Source: Streptomyces sp. DSM 110735 (lineage in GTDB: Bacteria; Actinomycetota; Actinomycetes; Streptomycetales; Streptomycetaceae). Taken from it: a DNA stretch of 64,000 nucleotides. Numbering within the stretch: the first letter of the stretch is position 1; every line of letters begins with the position of its first letter. Location of the stretch: assembly GCF_016482685.1 (NCBI RefSeq), contig NZ_JACYHF010000006.1:298864-362863 (forward strand). Direction: 5' to 3'. This document shows positions 40,062-48,928 of this stretch, piece after piece. The position numbers and the translations under genes were made by a program. The notes below the pieces were generated by a model, which was not told where the DNA came from, searched no databases, and saw nothing but the letters and a program-made list of their open reading frames with translations.

Positions 40062-40469
40062 CTAGGAGTCGGTGGGCTCCAGGCGCAGCGAGATGCTGTT
40101 GATGCAGTACCGCTGGTCCGTGGGGGTCGGGTAGCCCTCGCCCTCGAAGACATGGCCGAGGTGGGAGCCGCAGCGCGAGCAGCGGACCTCGGTGCGGACC
40201 ATCCCGTGGGAGCGGTCCTCGATCAGCTCGACCGCGTCGGTGTCCTTCGGGTCGTAGAAGGACGGCCAGCCGCAGTGCGAGGCGAACTTGGTGCCGGAGG
40301 TGAACAGCTCCGCGCCGCAGGCACGGCAGGAGTAGACGCCCTCGGTCTTGGTGTCCGTGTACTCACCGGTGAAGGCCGGTTCGGTGCCGGCCTGGCGCAG
40401 TACGGCGTACTCCGCCGGGTTCAGCTCCGTCCGCCACTGCTCGTCCGGCTTCTCGACGTCGTACGGCAT
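40062..40469 (-). CDS. msrB: Peptide-methionine (R)-S-oxide reductase MsrB
   Basis: This 135-residue enzyme repairs oxidised methionine (R form) in proteins. The zinc-binding Cys pairs are CRAC (48, 51) and CSRC (97, 100), and the catalytic Cys122 is in QRYCINSISLRL. The fold is complete. The gene starts 13 bp after murC, on the same strand, so it is transcribed with murC. The MsrA (S form) enzyme is not in the window. Confidence 0.95.
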   Translation of the reverse strand: MPYDVEKPDEQWRTELNPAEYAVLRQAGTEPAFTGEYTDTKTEGVYSCRACGAELFTSGTKFASHCGWPSFYDPKDTDAVELIEDRSHGMVRTEVRCSRCGSHLGHVFEGEGYPTPTDQRYCINSISLRLEPTDS

Positions 40470-40482
40470 GAGACTCAGCCCC

Positions 40483-41874
40483 TTACTTCTGCGACAGGCG
40501 GTCCAGGATCAGCGGGCCCAGGTCGGTGACGTCACCCGCGCCCATGGTGAGAACGAGATCACCCCGCTCCGCCATTCCCGCGACGACGTCGGGGATCTCC
40601 GCCTTGTCGTGCACGGCGGTGACGTCGGCGCCCGCGGCGCGCGCTGCCTCGATGATCAGCTCGCTGGTGATGCCGGGGATCGGGTCCTCGCGAGCCGGGT
40701 AGATGTCGAGCACCACGGAGGCGTCGGCGAGCGCGAGCGCCTGACCCATCTCCTTGCCCAGCTCCTGGGTGCGGGAGAACAGGTGCGGCTGGAAGACGAC
40801 GAGGATGCGGCGCGAGTCCCCGGCGGCGGCGCGCATGGCCTCCAGGTCGGCGGTCATCTCGGTGGGGTGGTGGGCGTAGGAGTCGATCACCTGGACGCCC
40901 GCCTCCTCGCCCTTGAGCTGCAGGCGCCGCTTGACGCCGGTGTACGCGGCGAGGGCGGTGGCCAGCTCGTCGGCGGGCAGCCCGAGGGCGACACCGGCGG
41001 CGAGCGCGGCGACGGCGTTGAGCGCGTAGTGACGGCCGGGGACGGAGACGGCGAAGGTCAGCTCGCGTCCGTCCAGGACCGCGGTGACCTGGCTCTTCAG
41101 CCCCTCGGGCACGATCTTCAGGACCCGCACGTCGGCGTCCTCCGCCTCGCCGTACGTCACCGTCTTCACACCGCTCACCCGGCGGGTCAGCTCGCGGGCG
41201 CCCTCGTGGTCGGCGGAGATCACCAGGGTGCCGCCGGGGACGATCTTCTGGGCGAAGGTCTCGAAGGATTCGTAGATCTCGTCCATCGAGGCGTAGTTGG
41301 CGTGGTGGTCCAGCTCGACGTTGAGGACGATGGCGACCTCGGGGGCGTACTTGTGGAAGCTGCGGTCCGATTCGTCCGCCTCGGCCACGAAGATCTCGCC
41401 CTCGCCGTGCAGGGCGTTGGAGCCGGGGGCGTCCAGGTCGCCGCCGATGGCGTACGACGGCCGCGCGCCCAGCTCGGTCAGCGAGACCGCGAGCATCGAG
41501 GTGGTGGTGGTCTTGCCGTGCGTACCGGCGACGGCGATCGGCCGCAGGCCGCCCATCAGCGCGGCGAGCGCGTCGGAGCGGTGGACGACGGGGATGCCCA
41601 GCTCGGCGGCGCGCACCAGCTCGGGGTTGTCCTGCCGGATGGCGGACGAGACGACGACACAGCTCGCGTCGTCGGCGAGGTGCGCGGCGTCGTGCCCGAT
41701 GTGCACGGTCGCGCCCAGCGTGCGCAGCGCCTCCGCCGTCGGAGACTCCTTGGCGTCACTCCCCGCCACCTTCGCCCCGCGCTGCGCCAGAATCTTCGCG
41801 ATCCCCGACATCCCGGCGCCGCCGATGCCGATGAAGTGCGGTCGGTCCATGGCGGTAGGAAGGCCGGGTGCCAT
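40483..41874 (-). CDS. murC: UDP-N-acetylmuramate-L-alanine ligase MurC
   Basis: This 463-residue cytoplasmic enzyme adds L-alanine to UDP-MurNAc in peptidoglycan synthesis. The N-terminal nucleotide fold reads HFIGIGGAGMSGIAKIL and the ATP site is GTHGKTTTT (117-125), the Mur-ligase signature. The C-terminal domain ends DGVLTMGAGDVTDLGPLILDRL-like. The start ATG at 41874 has GGGAG about 8 nt upstream; an ATG eight codons in is also possible. It is the first gene of the murC-msrB pair. Other mur genes are elsewhere. Confidence 0.94.
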   Translation of the reverse strand: MAPGLPTAMDRPHFIGIGGAGMSGIAKILAQRGAKVAGSDAKESPTAEALRTLGATVHIGHDAAHLADDASCVVVSSAIRQDNPELVRAAELGIPVVHRSDALAALMGGLRPIAVAGTHGKTTTTSMLAVSLTELGARPSYAIGGDLDAPGSNALHGEGEIFVAEADESDRSFHKYAPEVAIVLNVELDHHANYASMDEIYESFETFAQKIVPGGTLVISADHEGARELTRRVSGVKTVTYGEAEDADVRVLKIVPEGLKSQVTAVLDGRELTFAVSVPGRHYALNAVAALAAGVALGLPADELATALAAYTGVKRRLQLKGEEAGVQVIDSYAHHPTEMTADLEAMRAAAGDSRRILVVFQPHLFSRTQELGKEMGQALALADASVVLDIYPAREDPIPGITSELIIEAARAAGADVTAVHDKAEIPDVVAGMAERGDLVLTMGAGDVTDLGPLILDRLSQK

Positions 41875-42281
41875 GCGATGTTCTCCCAGAGGACGATGAG
41901 CCGGAACGCCCCTAGCCTATGCGCTCTGCGCTGCGCGGCTCAGCAATGGTCGCGCTCGGGGGTACGGCACGTGGGTCTGCCTGCGGCGCGGAGTCCCTCC
42001 GCGAAGGACAACGGCGCACGGGCGGGCCGGCGTGCCGTGCTCGGGCCGCCGGGGGGCGGGAGGCGGTGACGACTCAGCGCCGTGACCTCTCCGCCGGGGG
42101 CAACGGCTCGGGGACGGGACCTGCCCGACGGGGAGCCACCGAAGGCGCGGCGCGGCGCAGCCCCGGGTCGGCGACCAGGTGCGCCCCACCCGGCGCCGCA
42201 GGCACACCACGGGCCATGTCCCCCGCCGCTCCCGCCACGAGGCACCCGCGCCACAAAACCTCGCCGAACCCAGCGGAGCGC
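41875..42281. other. Intergenic region upstream of murC
   Basis: This 407-bp stretch between the murC start and the end of the USP-like gene (both minus strand) contains no gene I can support. It must carry the murC promoter; I do not see a clear -10/-35 pair. Confidence 0.6.
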
Positions 42282-42755
42282 TCACGCCTTGCTGTGCGAG
42301 AACAGCTTCAGCACCGGTACGCCCACCTTGTGCCGCGCCCGGGACGCCCAGTCGCGGTGGAAGAACTCCTCGACGTAGTGGGGGTCGGTGAGGACGATGA
42401 CCTCGTCGGCGTGGACCTCCTGGACCAGGGACTTGAGGGCGTCGAGGGGGTGGTTCTCGACCAGGCGGCCCTCGGCCTGGCTGCCCGCAGCGCGCAGGGC
42501 GCGTACGGAGACGTCGAGCGCCTGCTCCCCCACGTTGCGCGCGTCCGCGCCCTCGGGCGTCTCGCGCTCGTGGACGGCCTCGTCGATCTCGCCGAGCGCG
42601 ATGTCGTCGATGGCCCGCAGCAAGCGGTCCGCCTGATCGCCGCGCGGCTGGAGCAGCACATGAAAGAAGACCGGCTCGTCCCCGTGCAGGGTGGTGACGA
42701 ACTCGACGTCCGCCGACGTCAGTGCCTTCTCGATCATCAGAACGCTTGTGAACAC
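42282..42755 (-). CDS. USP-fold conserved protein
   Basis: This 157-residue protein has the alpha/beta fold of universal stress proteins: SVLMIEKALTSADVEFVTTL, then RLVENHPLDALKSLVQEVHADEVIVLTDPHYVEEFF and GVPVLKLFSH. A UspA-type ATP-binding GxxG cluster is not obvious. It is often labelled indole-glycerol-phosphate synthase in databases, but the sequence shows no TrpC barrel, so I reject that name. The start is the GTG at 42755 (AGAGG upstream). Confidence 0.75.
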   Translation of the reverse strand: MFTSVLMIEKALTSADVEFVTTLHGDEPVFFHVLLQPRGDQADRLLRAIDDIALGEIDEAVHERETPEGADARNVGEQALDVSVRALRAAGSQAEGRLVENHPLDALKSLVQEVHADEVIVLTDPHYVEEFFHRDWASRARHKVGVPVLKLFSHSKA

Positions 42756-42924
42756 CAGGCGCCTCTTCTTCTCCTTCGAGGATCTGCCGACCCTCTCTCC
42801 ACCGTGGGCCCAAAAAGACCTGCGGAAACCATCCTGCCCCGTGCTCGCACGGGTAGTGCCGGACTAAGTGTGCCCGCCGGAAGCTAAACGGAACGGTAGA
42901 TTCCGCTCTTTCGGCGCCCCGTTT

Positions 42925-43734
42925 TCAGGCCCGGCGGTAACGCCCGAACAGAAATCCGTCCTCTTCCAGCAGGGACGCCAGCGCGAACCGGTGCGGGACC
43001 GCGACCGGGGGACCCCCCGCGATGCGCTGCGCGTCCCCCGCCGCGAGCATCGGCGCGAGCGTCAGGCACATCTCGTCCAGCACGTCCGCCGCCACGAGCT
43101 GCCCGAGCAGCCGCGGTCCGCCCTCGGTGAGCTGCCGGGTGTACCCGAGCCCGGCCAGCGCGTGCACGGCGCGGGCGGGCTCGACGTGCCTGCCCTCACC
43201 CGCGACGACCACCCGCGCCCCCGCCCGCTCGGCGTCCCGTACCCGCCCGGCGGGCGCGTCGGCGCCGGTGAGCAGCACCGTCGGCACCAGCGGCGAGGTG
43301 AACAGCGGCAGCGAGAAGTCCAGGTCGAGCCCGGCGGTGACGATCGCGATCGCCGGTGCGGGCGCCTGCCCCGCCGCCTCCCGCGCCGCCGCGAACTCGG
43401 TCCGCGCGCGGGCGGGGCGGTACCCCTCCTGCCGTACCGTCTCCGCGCCCACCAGGACCACGTCCGCGAGCGCCCGCAGCGTGCCGAAGATCCGCATGTC
43501 GGCCGGGCAGGAGATGGGCTGGGAGCGCCCGTCGTGCTGGGCGGCGCCGTCCAGCGTGGAGACCATGTTCGCCCGCAGCCAGGGGCGGGGCGCGGCGGGG
43601 TCCGGCGCCGGGTAGGCGTACGCGGCGGCCAGCTCCGCGAGCGGCCACTCGCCACCGGAACCGACCGGGACCGCTCCGCCCTCGTCAGGGGCCTGGGCTG
43701 CTGTTTCGTGGGTCACAGGGAACAGGCGTCGCAT
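42925..43734 (-). CDS. RibD C-terminal (dihydrofolate-reductase-like) pyrimidine reductase family protein
   Basis: This 269-residue protein belongs to the RibD_C/DHFR-like reductases. It has MVSTLDGAAQHDGRSQPISCPAD and DMRIFGTLRALADVVLVGAETVR near the N-terminus, and LTEGGPRLLGQLVAADVLDEM in the C-terminal part. It reduces an unknown pteridine- or pyrimidine-like substrate, perhaps with NADPH. It is divergent from zapE with a 36-bp gap. Confidence 0.85.
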   Translation of the reverse strand: MRRLFPVTHETAAQAPDEGGAVPVGSGGEWPLAELAAAYAYPAPDPAAPRPWLRANMVSTLDGAAQHDGRSQPISCPADMRIFGTLRALADVVLVGAETVRQEGYRPARARTEFAAAREAAGQAPAPAIAIVTAGLDLDFSLPLFTSPLVPTVLLTGADAPAGRVRDAERAGARVVVAGEGRHVEPARAVHALAGLGYTRQLTEGGPRLLGQLVAADVLDEMCLTLAPMLAAGDAQRIAGGPPVAVPHRFALASLLEEDGFLFGRYRRA

Positions 43735-43770
43735 TCGTGCAGTCTGACATGACGTTTAGCATGGGTAATC

Positions 43771-44880
43771 GTGTCGTCCTCCACCACCGCCTCCGGTTCC
43801 GGCAAGCTGACCGGCGCGGCCCCGCTGTCCCTGTGCGCGCGTGAGCCGCATGTCCCCGCCGACCGTCTGGTCGCGGAGATGGTGCCGCCGCCCCGCTTCG
43901 ACTCGGTGCGCTTCGCCACGTACATCCCGGACCCGAACCAGCCCAGCCAGACGGACGCCGTCCATGTGCTGGAGACCTTCGCGAGCGGGCTCGGCGGTGT
44001 GCACGCCTCCACCGCCAAGCGGGGCTTCCTCGGCTTCGGGCGCAGCAGGGCTCCCAAGACGCCCTCGGGACCACGCGGGGTGTATCTGGACGGCGGCTAC
44101 GGCGTCGGCAAGACCCACCTGCTCGCCTCCCTGTGGCACGCCACCCCCGCCGAGCCCTCCCGCAAGGCGTTCGGCACCTTCGTGGAGCTGACCAACCTGG
44201 TCGGCGCCCTCGGCTTCCAGCAGACGGTGCGCACGCTCTCCGGTCACGCCCTGCTGTGCATCGACGAGTTCGAGCTGGACGACCCGGGCGACACCGTGCT
44301 GGTCTCCAGCCTGCTCGGCAAGCTGGTCGAGTCGGGCGTGGCGCTGGCCGCCACCTCCAACACGCTGCCCGGCAAGCTGGGCGAGGGACGCTTCGCGGCG
44401 GCCGACTTCCTGCGCGAGATCCAGGGTCTGTCCGCCCACTTCCGCGCCCTGCGCATCGACGGCGAGGACTACCGCCACCGGGGTCTGCCCGAGGCGCCCG
44501 CGCCCTTCACCGACGAGCAGGTCACCCGTGCGGCGCAGCGCACCGAGGGCGCCTCGCTGGACGCCTTCCCGCAACTCCTCGACCACCTGGCCAAGGTGCA
44601 CCCGAGCCGCTACGGCGCGCTGACCGACGACCTGCGCGCGGTGTGCCTGACCGACGTCCAGCCGGTCCCCGACCAGTCGACCGCGCTGCGGCTCGTGGTC
44701 CTCGCCGACCGGCTCTACGACCGCGAGGTCCCGGTGCTGGCCTCGGGGCTGCCCTTCGACCGGCTGTTCAGCGAGGAGATGCTGAAGGGCGGCTACCGCA
44801 AGAAGTACTTCCGCGCGATCTCCCGCCTCACCGCGCTGGCCCGCGACGCGAAGAGTCTGGTCGACGACCCGACGGACTGA
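43771..44880 (+). CDS. zapE: ZapE (AFG1-like) cell-division ATPase
   Basis: This 369-residue AAA-type ATPase resembles bacterial ZapE, which acts on the FtsZ ring, and mitochondrial AFG1. Walker A is GGYGVGKT (108-115) and Walker B is LLCIDEFELDD (164-174); FRALRIDGEDYRHR follows. The start is GTG at 43771. A strong rho-independent terminator follows (44926-44972). The role in actinobacterial division is inferred from homologues. Confidence 0.88.
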   Translation: MSSSTTASGSGKLTGAAPLSLCAREPHVPADRLVAEMVPPPRFDSVRFATYIPDPNQPSQTDAVHVLETFASGLGGVHASTAKRGFLGFGRSRAPKTPSGPRGVYLDGGYGVGKTHLLASLWHATPAEPSRKAFGTFVELTNLVGALGFQQTVRTLSGHALLCIDEFELDDPGDTVLVSSLLGKLVESGVALAATSNTLPGKLGEGRFAAADFLREIQGLSAHFRALRIDGEDYRHRGLPEAPAPFTDEQVTRAAQRTEGASLDAFPQLLDHLAKVHPSRYGALTDDLRAVCLTDVQPVPDQSTALRLVVLADRLYDREVPVLASGLPFDRLFSEEMLKGGYRKKYFRAISRLTALARDAKSLVDDPTD

Positions 44881-44925
44881 ACATCTCATCGGACCGACGT
44901 GTCGTCCGACTGGCATACGATCAGC

Positions 44926-44972
44926 AAAAGAGCGGGTCAGGGGCCGGTTCCGGCCACCCGACCCGCTCTTTT
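44926..44972. terminator. Rho-independent terminator after zapE
   Basis: AAAAGAGCGGGTC (44926-44938) pairs with GACCCGCTCTTTT (44960-44972), enclosing a smaller GGCCGG/CCGGCC hairpin. Symmetric A and T runs make it effective in both directions. It lies ~45 bp after the zapE stop. Confidence 0.85.
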
Positions 44973-45102
44973 CACGCTCTTTTGCGCGTGTAACCCGCCG
45001 TTAACCTTGCAAAGCCCCTCACCGGGTTAACGTGTTTCTTGACCATCCATTGACCAGTGCTTGGTGCGTGCAAGAGACGCGGGTTTCCGCAGGGGGGTGC
45101 GC

Positions 45103-45498
45103 ATGTCCCGGTGTACGACGGCCCGTTCCGTCCTCGCTCTGCTCGCCGCCGCGCTGCTCGCCCTCCAGCTCTTCGCACCCACGGGAACCTTCGCATCCGC
45201 GCATACGCTCGGTGAGACCCAGGCCAACGACGCTCCCGGGATCGCGCTCGCCCTCAAGGCGACGACGGCGTCCGACGCGGAGATCCTCCGCGAACCGGGC
45301 CGCTCCCGGATGCCCCACACCGCCCCGCACACCCGAGACAAGCGGCGCGGCGCGGCGTCCGGGGACGGTCCCGAGCGTCCCCTCATCATCCGGCGAGCGG
45401 CCGTCCCGGCGCCGCCCGTGGCCGGTTCCCCGCACCCCCGTGTCCCGAGATCCTCCGGAGTCCGTTCACCGGCAGTGCTTCAGGTCTTCCGCTGCTGA
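45103..45498 (+). CDS. Small secreted protein of unknown function
   Basis: This 131-residue protein starts with a clear signal peptide (SVLALLAAALLALQLFAP, cleavage near TFASA-HT). The mature part is short and Arg/Pro-rich, with no catalytic motif; the C-terminus ends LQVFRC. The ATG at 45103 has AGGGGGG 6 nt upstream. It runs toward the carbonic anhydrase gene, 75 bp downstream. Function unknown. Confidence 0.68.
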   Translation: MSRCTTARSVLALLAAALLALQLFAPTGTFASAHTLGETQANDAPGIALALKATTASDAEILREPGRSRMPHTAPHTRDKRRGAASGDGPERPLIIRRAAVPAPPVAGSPHPRVPRSSGVRSPAVLQVFRC

Positions 45499-45573
45499 GG
45501 GCGGACTCGCTCCCCCCACGAACGTCGTGCAAGACCGACGCGCCCCCAGGCGCGCCAGGAGGAGTCCACACAC

Positions 45574-46152
45574 ATGCAGCCCCTCATCGACAACGCCCGC
45601 ACCTTCGGTCAGCGCCCTGAGGAGTTCGCCAGGCTCGCCGAAGGCCAGGCACCCGAAGTCCTGTTCATCACCTGCTCCGACTCCCGGGTCGTCCCGGCCC
45701 TGATCACGGGCGCCGGTCCCGGCCAGCTCTTCGAGCTGCGCACCGCGGGCAACATCGTCCCGCCGTACGCCTCCGAGCGGCCCACCAGCGAGGCCGCCAC
45801 CATCGAGTACGCCGTGGAGGTGCTGGGCGTCCGCGACATCGTCGTCTGCGGGCACTCGCACTGCGGCGCCGTCGGCGCGCTGGTGCGCGGCGACGACCTG
45901 GACGCCGTACCCGCCGTGCGCGACTGGCTGGCGCACGCGACCCCGCGTCCGTCCGGCGCGGCCGAAGACCCCGAGGTCGCCGAGGGCGTCCAGAGCCATG
46001 TGCTCACCCAACTGCTGCGGCTGCGCTCGTACCCGTGCGTGGAGCGGCGGATCGCGCAGGGGCGGCTCGCTCTGCACGGCTGGTACTACGAGGTGCACAC
46101 CGGCGCCGTCCGCTCGCACCGACCGCGCACCGACACCTTCGAGGCACTGTGA
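45574..46152 (+). CDS. Beta-class carbonic anhydrase
   Basis: This 192-residue enzyme interconverts CO2 and bicarbonate. Zinc ligands are ITCSDSRV (Cys34 with the Asp36/Arg38 dyad), and CGHSHCGAV (His94, Cys97), the beta-CA signature. The ATG has AGGAGGAG about 9 nt upstream. The SulP transporter starts within its stop (4-bp overlap), so the two genes are translated together and likely form a bicarbonate uptake/use module. Confidence 0.94.
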   Translation: MQPLIDNARTFGQRPEEFARLAEGQAPEVLFITCSDSRVVPALITGAGPGQLFELRTAGNIVPPYASERPTSEAATIEYAVEVLGVRDIVVCGHSHCGAVGALVRGDDLDAVPAVRDWLAHATPRPSGAAEDPEVAEGVQSHVLTQLLRLRSYPCVERRIAQGRLALHGWYYEVHTGAVRSHRPRTDTFEAL

Positions 46153-47681
46153 GCGCGCCCGCGGACCGGCGCGGTCCCGCCGGTCTCATAGCCCGCGCGC
46201 CGCATCTGCGGCAGGACCTCACCGCGTCCCTCGTCGTCTTCCTGGTCGCGCTCCCGCTGTGCGTGGGCGTGGCCGTCGCCTCCGGCGTCCCGGCGGAGCT
46301 GGGGCTGGTCACCGGCATCGTGGGCGGTCTGGTCACCGGGATGATGCGCGGCAGCAGCCTCCAGGTGTCCGGACCCGCCGCCGGGCTGACCGTGCTCGTC
46401 TTCGAGGCGGTCCAGGAGCACGGTCTGCCCCTGCTGGGCGTGCTCGTGCTGGTCACCGGGCTGCTCCAGGTGCTCATGGGCACGCTGCGGCTCGGCCGGT
46501 ACTTCCGGGCGATATCGCTCTCGGTCGTCGAGGGGATGCTGGCCGGAATCGGTCTGGTGCTCGTGGCCGGACAGTTGTACCCGGCGATGGCGGCCAAGGC
46601 GCCCGACTCCGGCATCGCCAAGATGGCCGGGCTGCCGTCGGGGCTCGGCTCCGCGCTGGGCGACGGTGAGGCGCTGGCGTCGCTCGGGCTGTGCGCGGGC
46701 ACGATCGCGGTCCTGGTGCTCTGGAAGCACGTGCCCGCCCGGGTGCGGGCGCTGCCCGGTCCGCTCGCGGCCGTCGGGCTCGCGATGCTCGCCGTGCCGG
46801 TGCTGGACCTGCCGGTGGCGACCGTGCGGGTGAGCGGGCTCATGGACGCGCTCCAGCCGCCGCCGCTGAGCGCCTTCGGCGAGCTGTGGCACCCGGCGGT
46901 GATCGGCACGATCGTGGCGTTCACCCTGATCGCGTCCGCCGAGTCGCTGTTCAGCGCGGCGGCGGTGGACCGGCTGCACGACGGACCGCGCACCTCCTAC
47001 GACAAGGAGCTGATCGCCCAGGGCACGGGCAACGCGGTGTGCGGGGTGCTCGGCGCGCTGCCGATGACCGCGGTGATCGTGCGCAGCGCGGCCAACGTCC
47101 AGGCGGGCGCCCGTACGAAGCTGTCCCGGGTGGCGCACGGCGTCTGGCTGCTGCTGTTCGCCGCGCTGCTGCCGGGCGTCCTCGAGTACATCCCGATACC
47201 GGCGCTCGCGGGCGTCCTGATCTACTCGGGCGCCAAGCTGGTGCCGCTGCGGCAGCTCGCCGCGCTGTGGCGCGAGCACCGGGGCGAGGCGCTGGTCCTC
47301 GCCGTCACGGCGGTGTCGATCGTGGCGGTGGGCATGTTCGAGGGCGTGCTCGTCGGGCTCGCGCTGGCGGTCGCCAAGGCGGCCTGGGAGTCCTCGCACA
47401 TCCGGCTGACGGTCGTGGACAAGGGCGCGGGTCCGGTGGACGCGTATCTGTCGGGCAACGCGACCTTCCTGCGGCTGCCGAAAATACTGGACAGCCTGGA
47501 GGCGCTCCCCCAGGACCGCCCGGTCCGGCTGGACCTGTCGGGTCTGCTCCACCTGGACCACGCCTGCCGCAGCGCCCTGGAGAACTGGGCGCAGCGGCAC
47601 AGCGCGGACGGTACGGAACCGGTGCGGATGACGTCGCCGGTACGACCGGACGAGCGGGCGGGGACGCCGACGGCGGGCTGA
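46149..47681 (+). CDS. SulP family anion (bicarbonate/sulfate) transporter
   Basis: This 510-residue protein has about ten to twelve membrane segments and SulP-family motifs: SLVVFLVALPLCVGVAVASG, GLVTGIVGGLVTGMM, SLQVSGPAAGLTVLVFE and TIVAFTLIASAESLFSAAAVD. The C-terminal ~70 residues form a STAS-like domain (VRLDLSGLLHLDHACRSALE). The GTG start overlaps the carbonic anhydrase stop by 4 bp. With a carbonic anhydrase partner, bicarbonate is the most likely substrate, but sulfate is not excluded. Confidence 0.92.
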   Translation: MSAPADRRGPAGLIARAPHLRQDLTASLVVFLVALPLCVGVAVASGVPAELGLVTGIVGGLVTGMMRGSSLQVSGPAAGLTVLVFEAVQEHGLPLLGVLVLVTGLLQVLMGTLRLGRYFRAISLSVVEGMLAGIGLVLVAGQLYPAMAAKAPDSGIAKMAGLPSGLGSALGDGEALASLGLCAGTIAVLVLWKHVPARVRALPGPLAAVGLAMLAVPVLDLPVATVRVSGLMDALQPPPLSAFGELWHPAVIGTIVAFTLIASAESLFSAAAVDRLHDGPRTSYDKELIAQGTGNAVCGVLGALPMTAVIVRSAANVQAGARTKLSRVAHGVWLLLFAALLPGVLEYIPIPALAGVLIYSGAKLVPLRQLAALWREHRGEALVLAVTAVSIVAVGMFEGVLVGLALAVAKAAWESSHIRLTVVDKGAGPVDAYLSGNATFLRLPKILDSLEALPQDRPVRLDLSGLLHLDHACRSALENWAQRHSADGTEPVRMTSPVRPDERAGTPTAG

Positions 47682-47686
47682 GCCGG

Positions 47687-47746
47687 GACCGGGGCGAGGA
47701 CCCGGTCCGCCGTGGGGGCCGGGGCGCATGTCCGCACCCCGGCCCC
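47687..47746. terminator. Two hairpins after the SulP gene
   Basis: A 7-bp repeat (GACCGGG 47687-47693 / CCCGGTC 47701-47707) is followed by a 10-bp repeat (GGGGCCGGGG 47715-47724 / CCCCGGCCCC 47737-47746, 12-nt loop). The second is followed by TCCCATTT. They probably terminate the CA-SulP operon. Confidence 0.6.
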
Positions 47747-47869
47747 TCCCATTTCCCGCCCGGTGCGCACCCCCGCCGCCGGGATCGTGGCCTCCGGCAC
47801 CGAAGCGGGCATATCGTGGCAGCAGCGGACAGATCCGACTCTCGGGTAACCCTGGGGAAGGGGGACACC

Positions 47870-48814
47870 ATGCTTGCCGAGCTGGTGGCGGCCGTCGCGG
47901 TGGCCGGTGGCGCCTCTCTGGTGTACCTGGCCGCGGCGGCACGCGTGGTCAAGCAGTACGAACGGGGTGTCCTGTTCCGGCTGGGGCGGCTCACGGGCGA
48001 ACCCCGGATGCCGGGACTGACGCTGGTGGTCCCGTTCATCGACCGGCTGCACAAGATCAACATGCAGATCGTGACGATGCCCATCCCCGCCCAGGAGGGC
48101 ATCACGCGGGACAACGTGACCGTCCGGGTGGACGCGGTCGTGTACTTCCGGGTCGTGGACGCGTCGAGCGCGCTGGTCAAGGTGGAGGACTACCGGTTCG
48201 CGGTCTCGCAGATGGCGCAGACCTCGCTGCGGTCGATCATCGGCAAGAGCGACCTGGACGATCTGCTCTCCAACCGCGAGAAGCTCAACGAGGGTCTGGA
48301 GCTGATGATCGACAGCCCTGCCGTGGGCTGGGGCGTCCAGATCGACCGGGTGGAGATCAAGGACGTGTCGCTGCCCGACACCATGAAGCGGTCGATGGCC
48401 CGCCAGGCCGAGGCGGACCGGGAGCGCCGGGCCCGCATCATCAACGCCGACGCCGAGTTCCAGGCGTCCAAGAAGCTCGCCCAGGCGGCCCAGCAGATGG
48501 CGGACACCCCGGCAGCCCTCCAGCTCCGCCTCCTCCAGACGGTGATGGCCGTCTCCGCCGAGAAGAACTCCACCCTGGTCCTGCCCATCCCGGTGGAGCT
48601 GCTCCACTTCCTGGAACGCGGCAACCGCGAGCCGGGGACTCCGTCGGACAACGGCGACAGACCGGCGGCGAAGCAGCAACCGTCCCAGCCCATCGAGCCC
48701 GTCGAAGCCGCCGAGATCACCGAGGCGGTGCCCCTGCCCGACCCCCTGCTCGGCCTCGACGCGGCACCGGACCCGGTGCCCGACCCGGCGACGGCTCCGC
48801 CGGAGCGGACCTGA
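47870..48814 (+). CDS. SPFH/stomatin-like (slipin) protein
   Basis: This 314-residue membrane protein has an N-terminal membrane segment (ELVAAVAVAGGASLVYLAAAA) and a SPFH domain: YERGVLFRLGRLTGEPRMPGL, NMQIVTMPIPAQEGITRDNVTV, DVSLPDTMKRSMARQAEADRERRA. The C-terminal tail after ~250 is Pro/Ala/Asp-rich and probably disordered. Slipins form oligomeric membrane rafts; the partner is unknown. The ATG has GGGGAAGGGGGA upstream. Confidence 0.93.
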   Translation: MLAELVAAVAVAGGASLVYLAAAARVVKQYERGVLFRLGRLTGEPRMPGLTLVVPFIDRLHKINMQIVTMPIPAQEGITRDNVTVRVDAVVYFRVVDASSALVKVEDYRFAVSQMAQTSLRSIIGKSDLDDLLSNREKLNEGLELMIDSPAVGWGVQIDRVEIKDVSLPDTMKRSMARQAEADRERRARIINADAEFQASKKLAQAAQQMADTPAALQLRLLQTVMAVSAEKNSTLVLPIPVELLHFLERGNREPGTPSDNGDRPAAKQQPSQPIEPVEAAEITEAVPLPDPLLGLDAAPDPVPDPATAPPERT

Positions 48815-48928
48815 ACCCGGCTGCCTGAACCCATCCGAACGTCCCCACACCCGCCGGGCGGGTGACCGTGTCGTCGCGTCGGCGGGTGGTTGGGCGAGCT
48901 GCTCTCCGTACAGTCCTACTTTCGTACG

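Noticed and set aside
42074..42256. Small 60-codon frame upstream of murC
   Set aside because: The product is Arg/Pro/Gly-rich, there is no ribosome site, and it overlaps a probable promoter region.
42282..42755. Indole-3-glycerol phosphate synthase label for the USP-fold protein
   Set aside because: At 157 residues it is far too short for TrpC and shows no TIM-barrel motifs.
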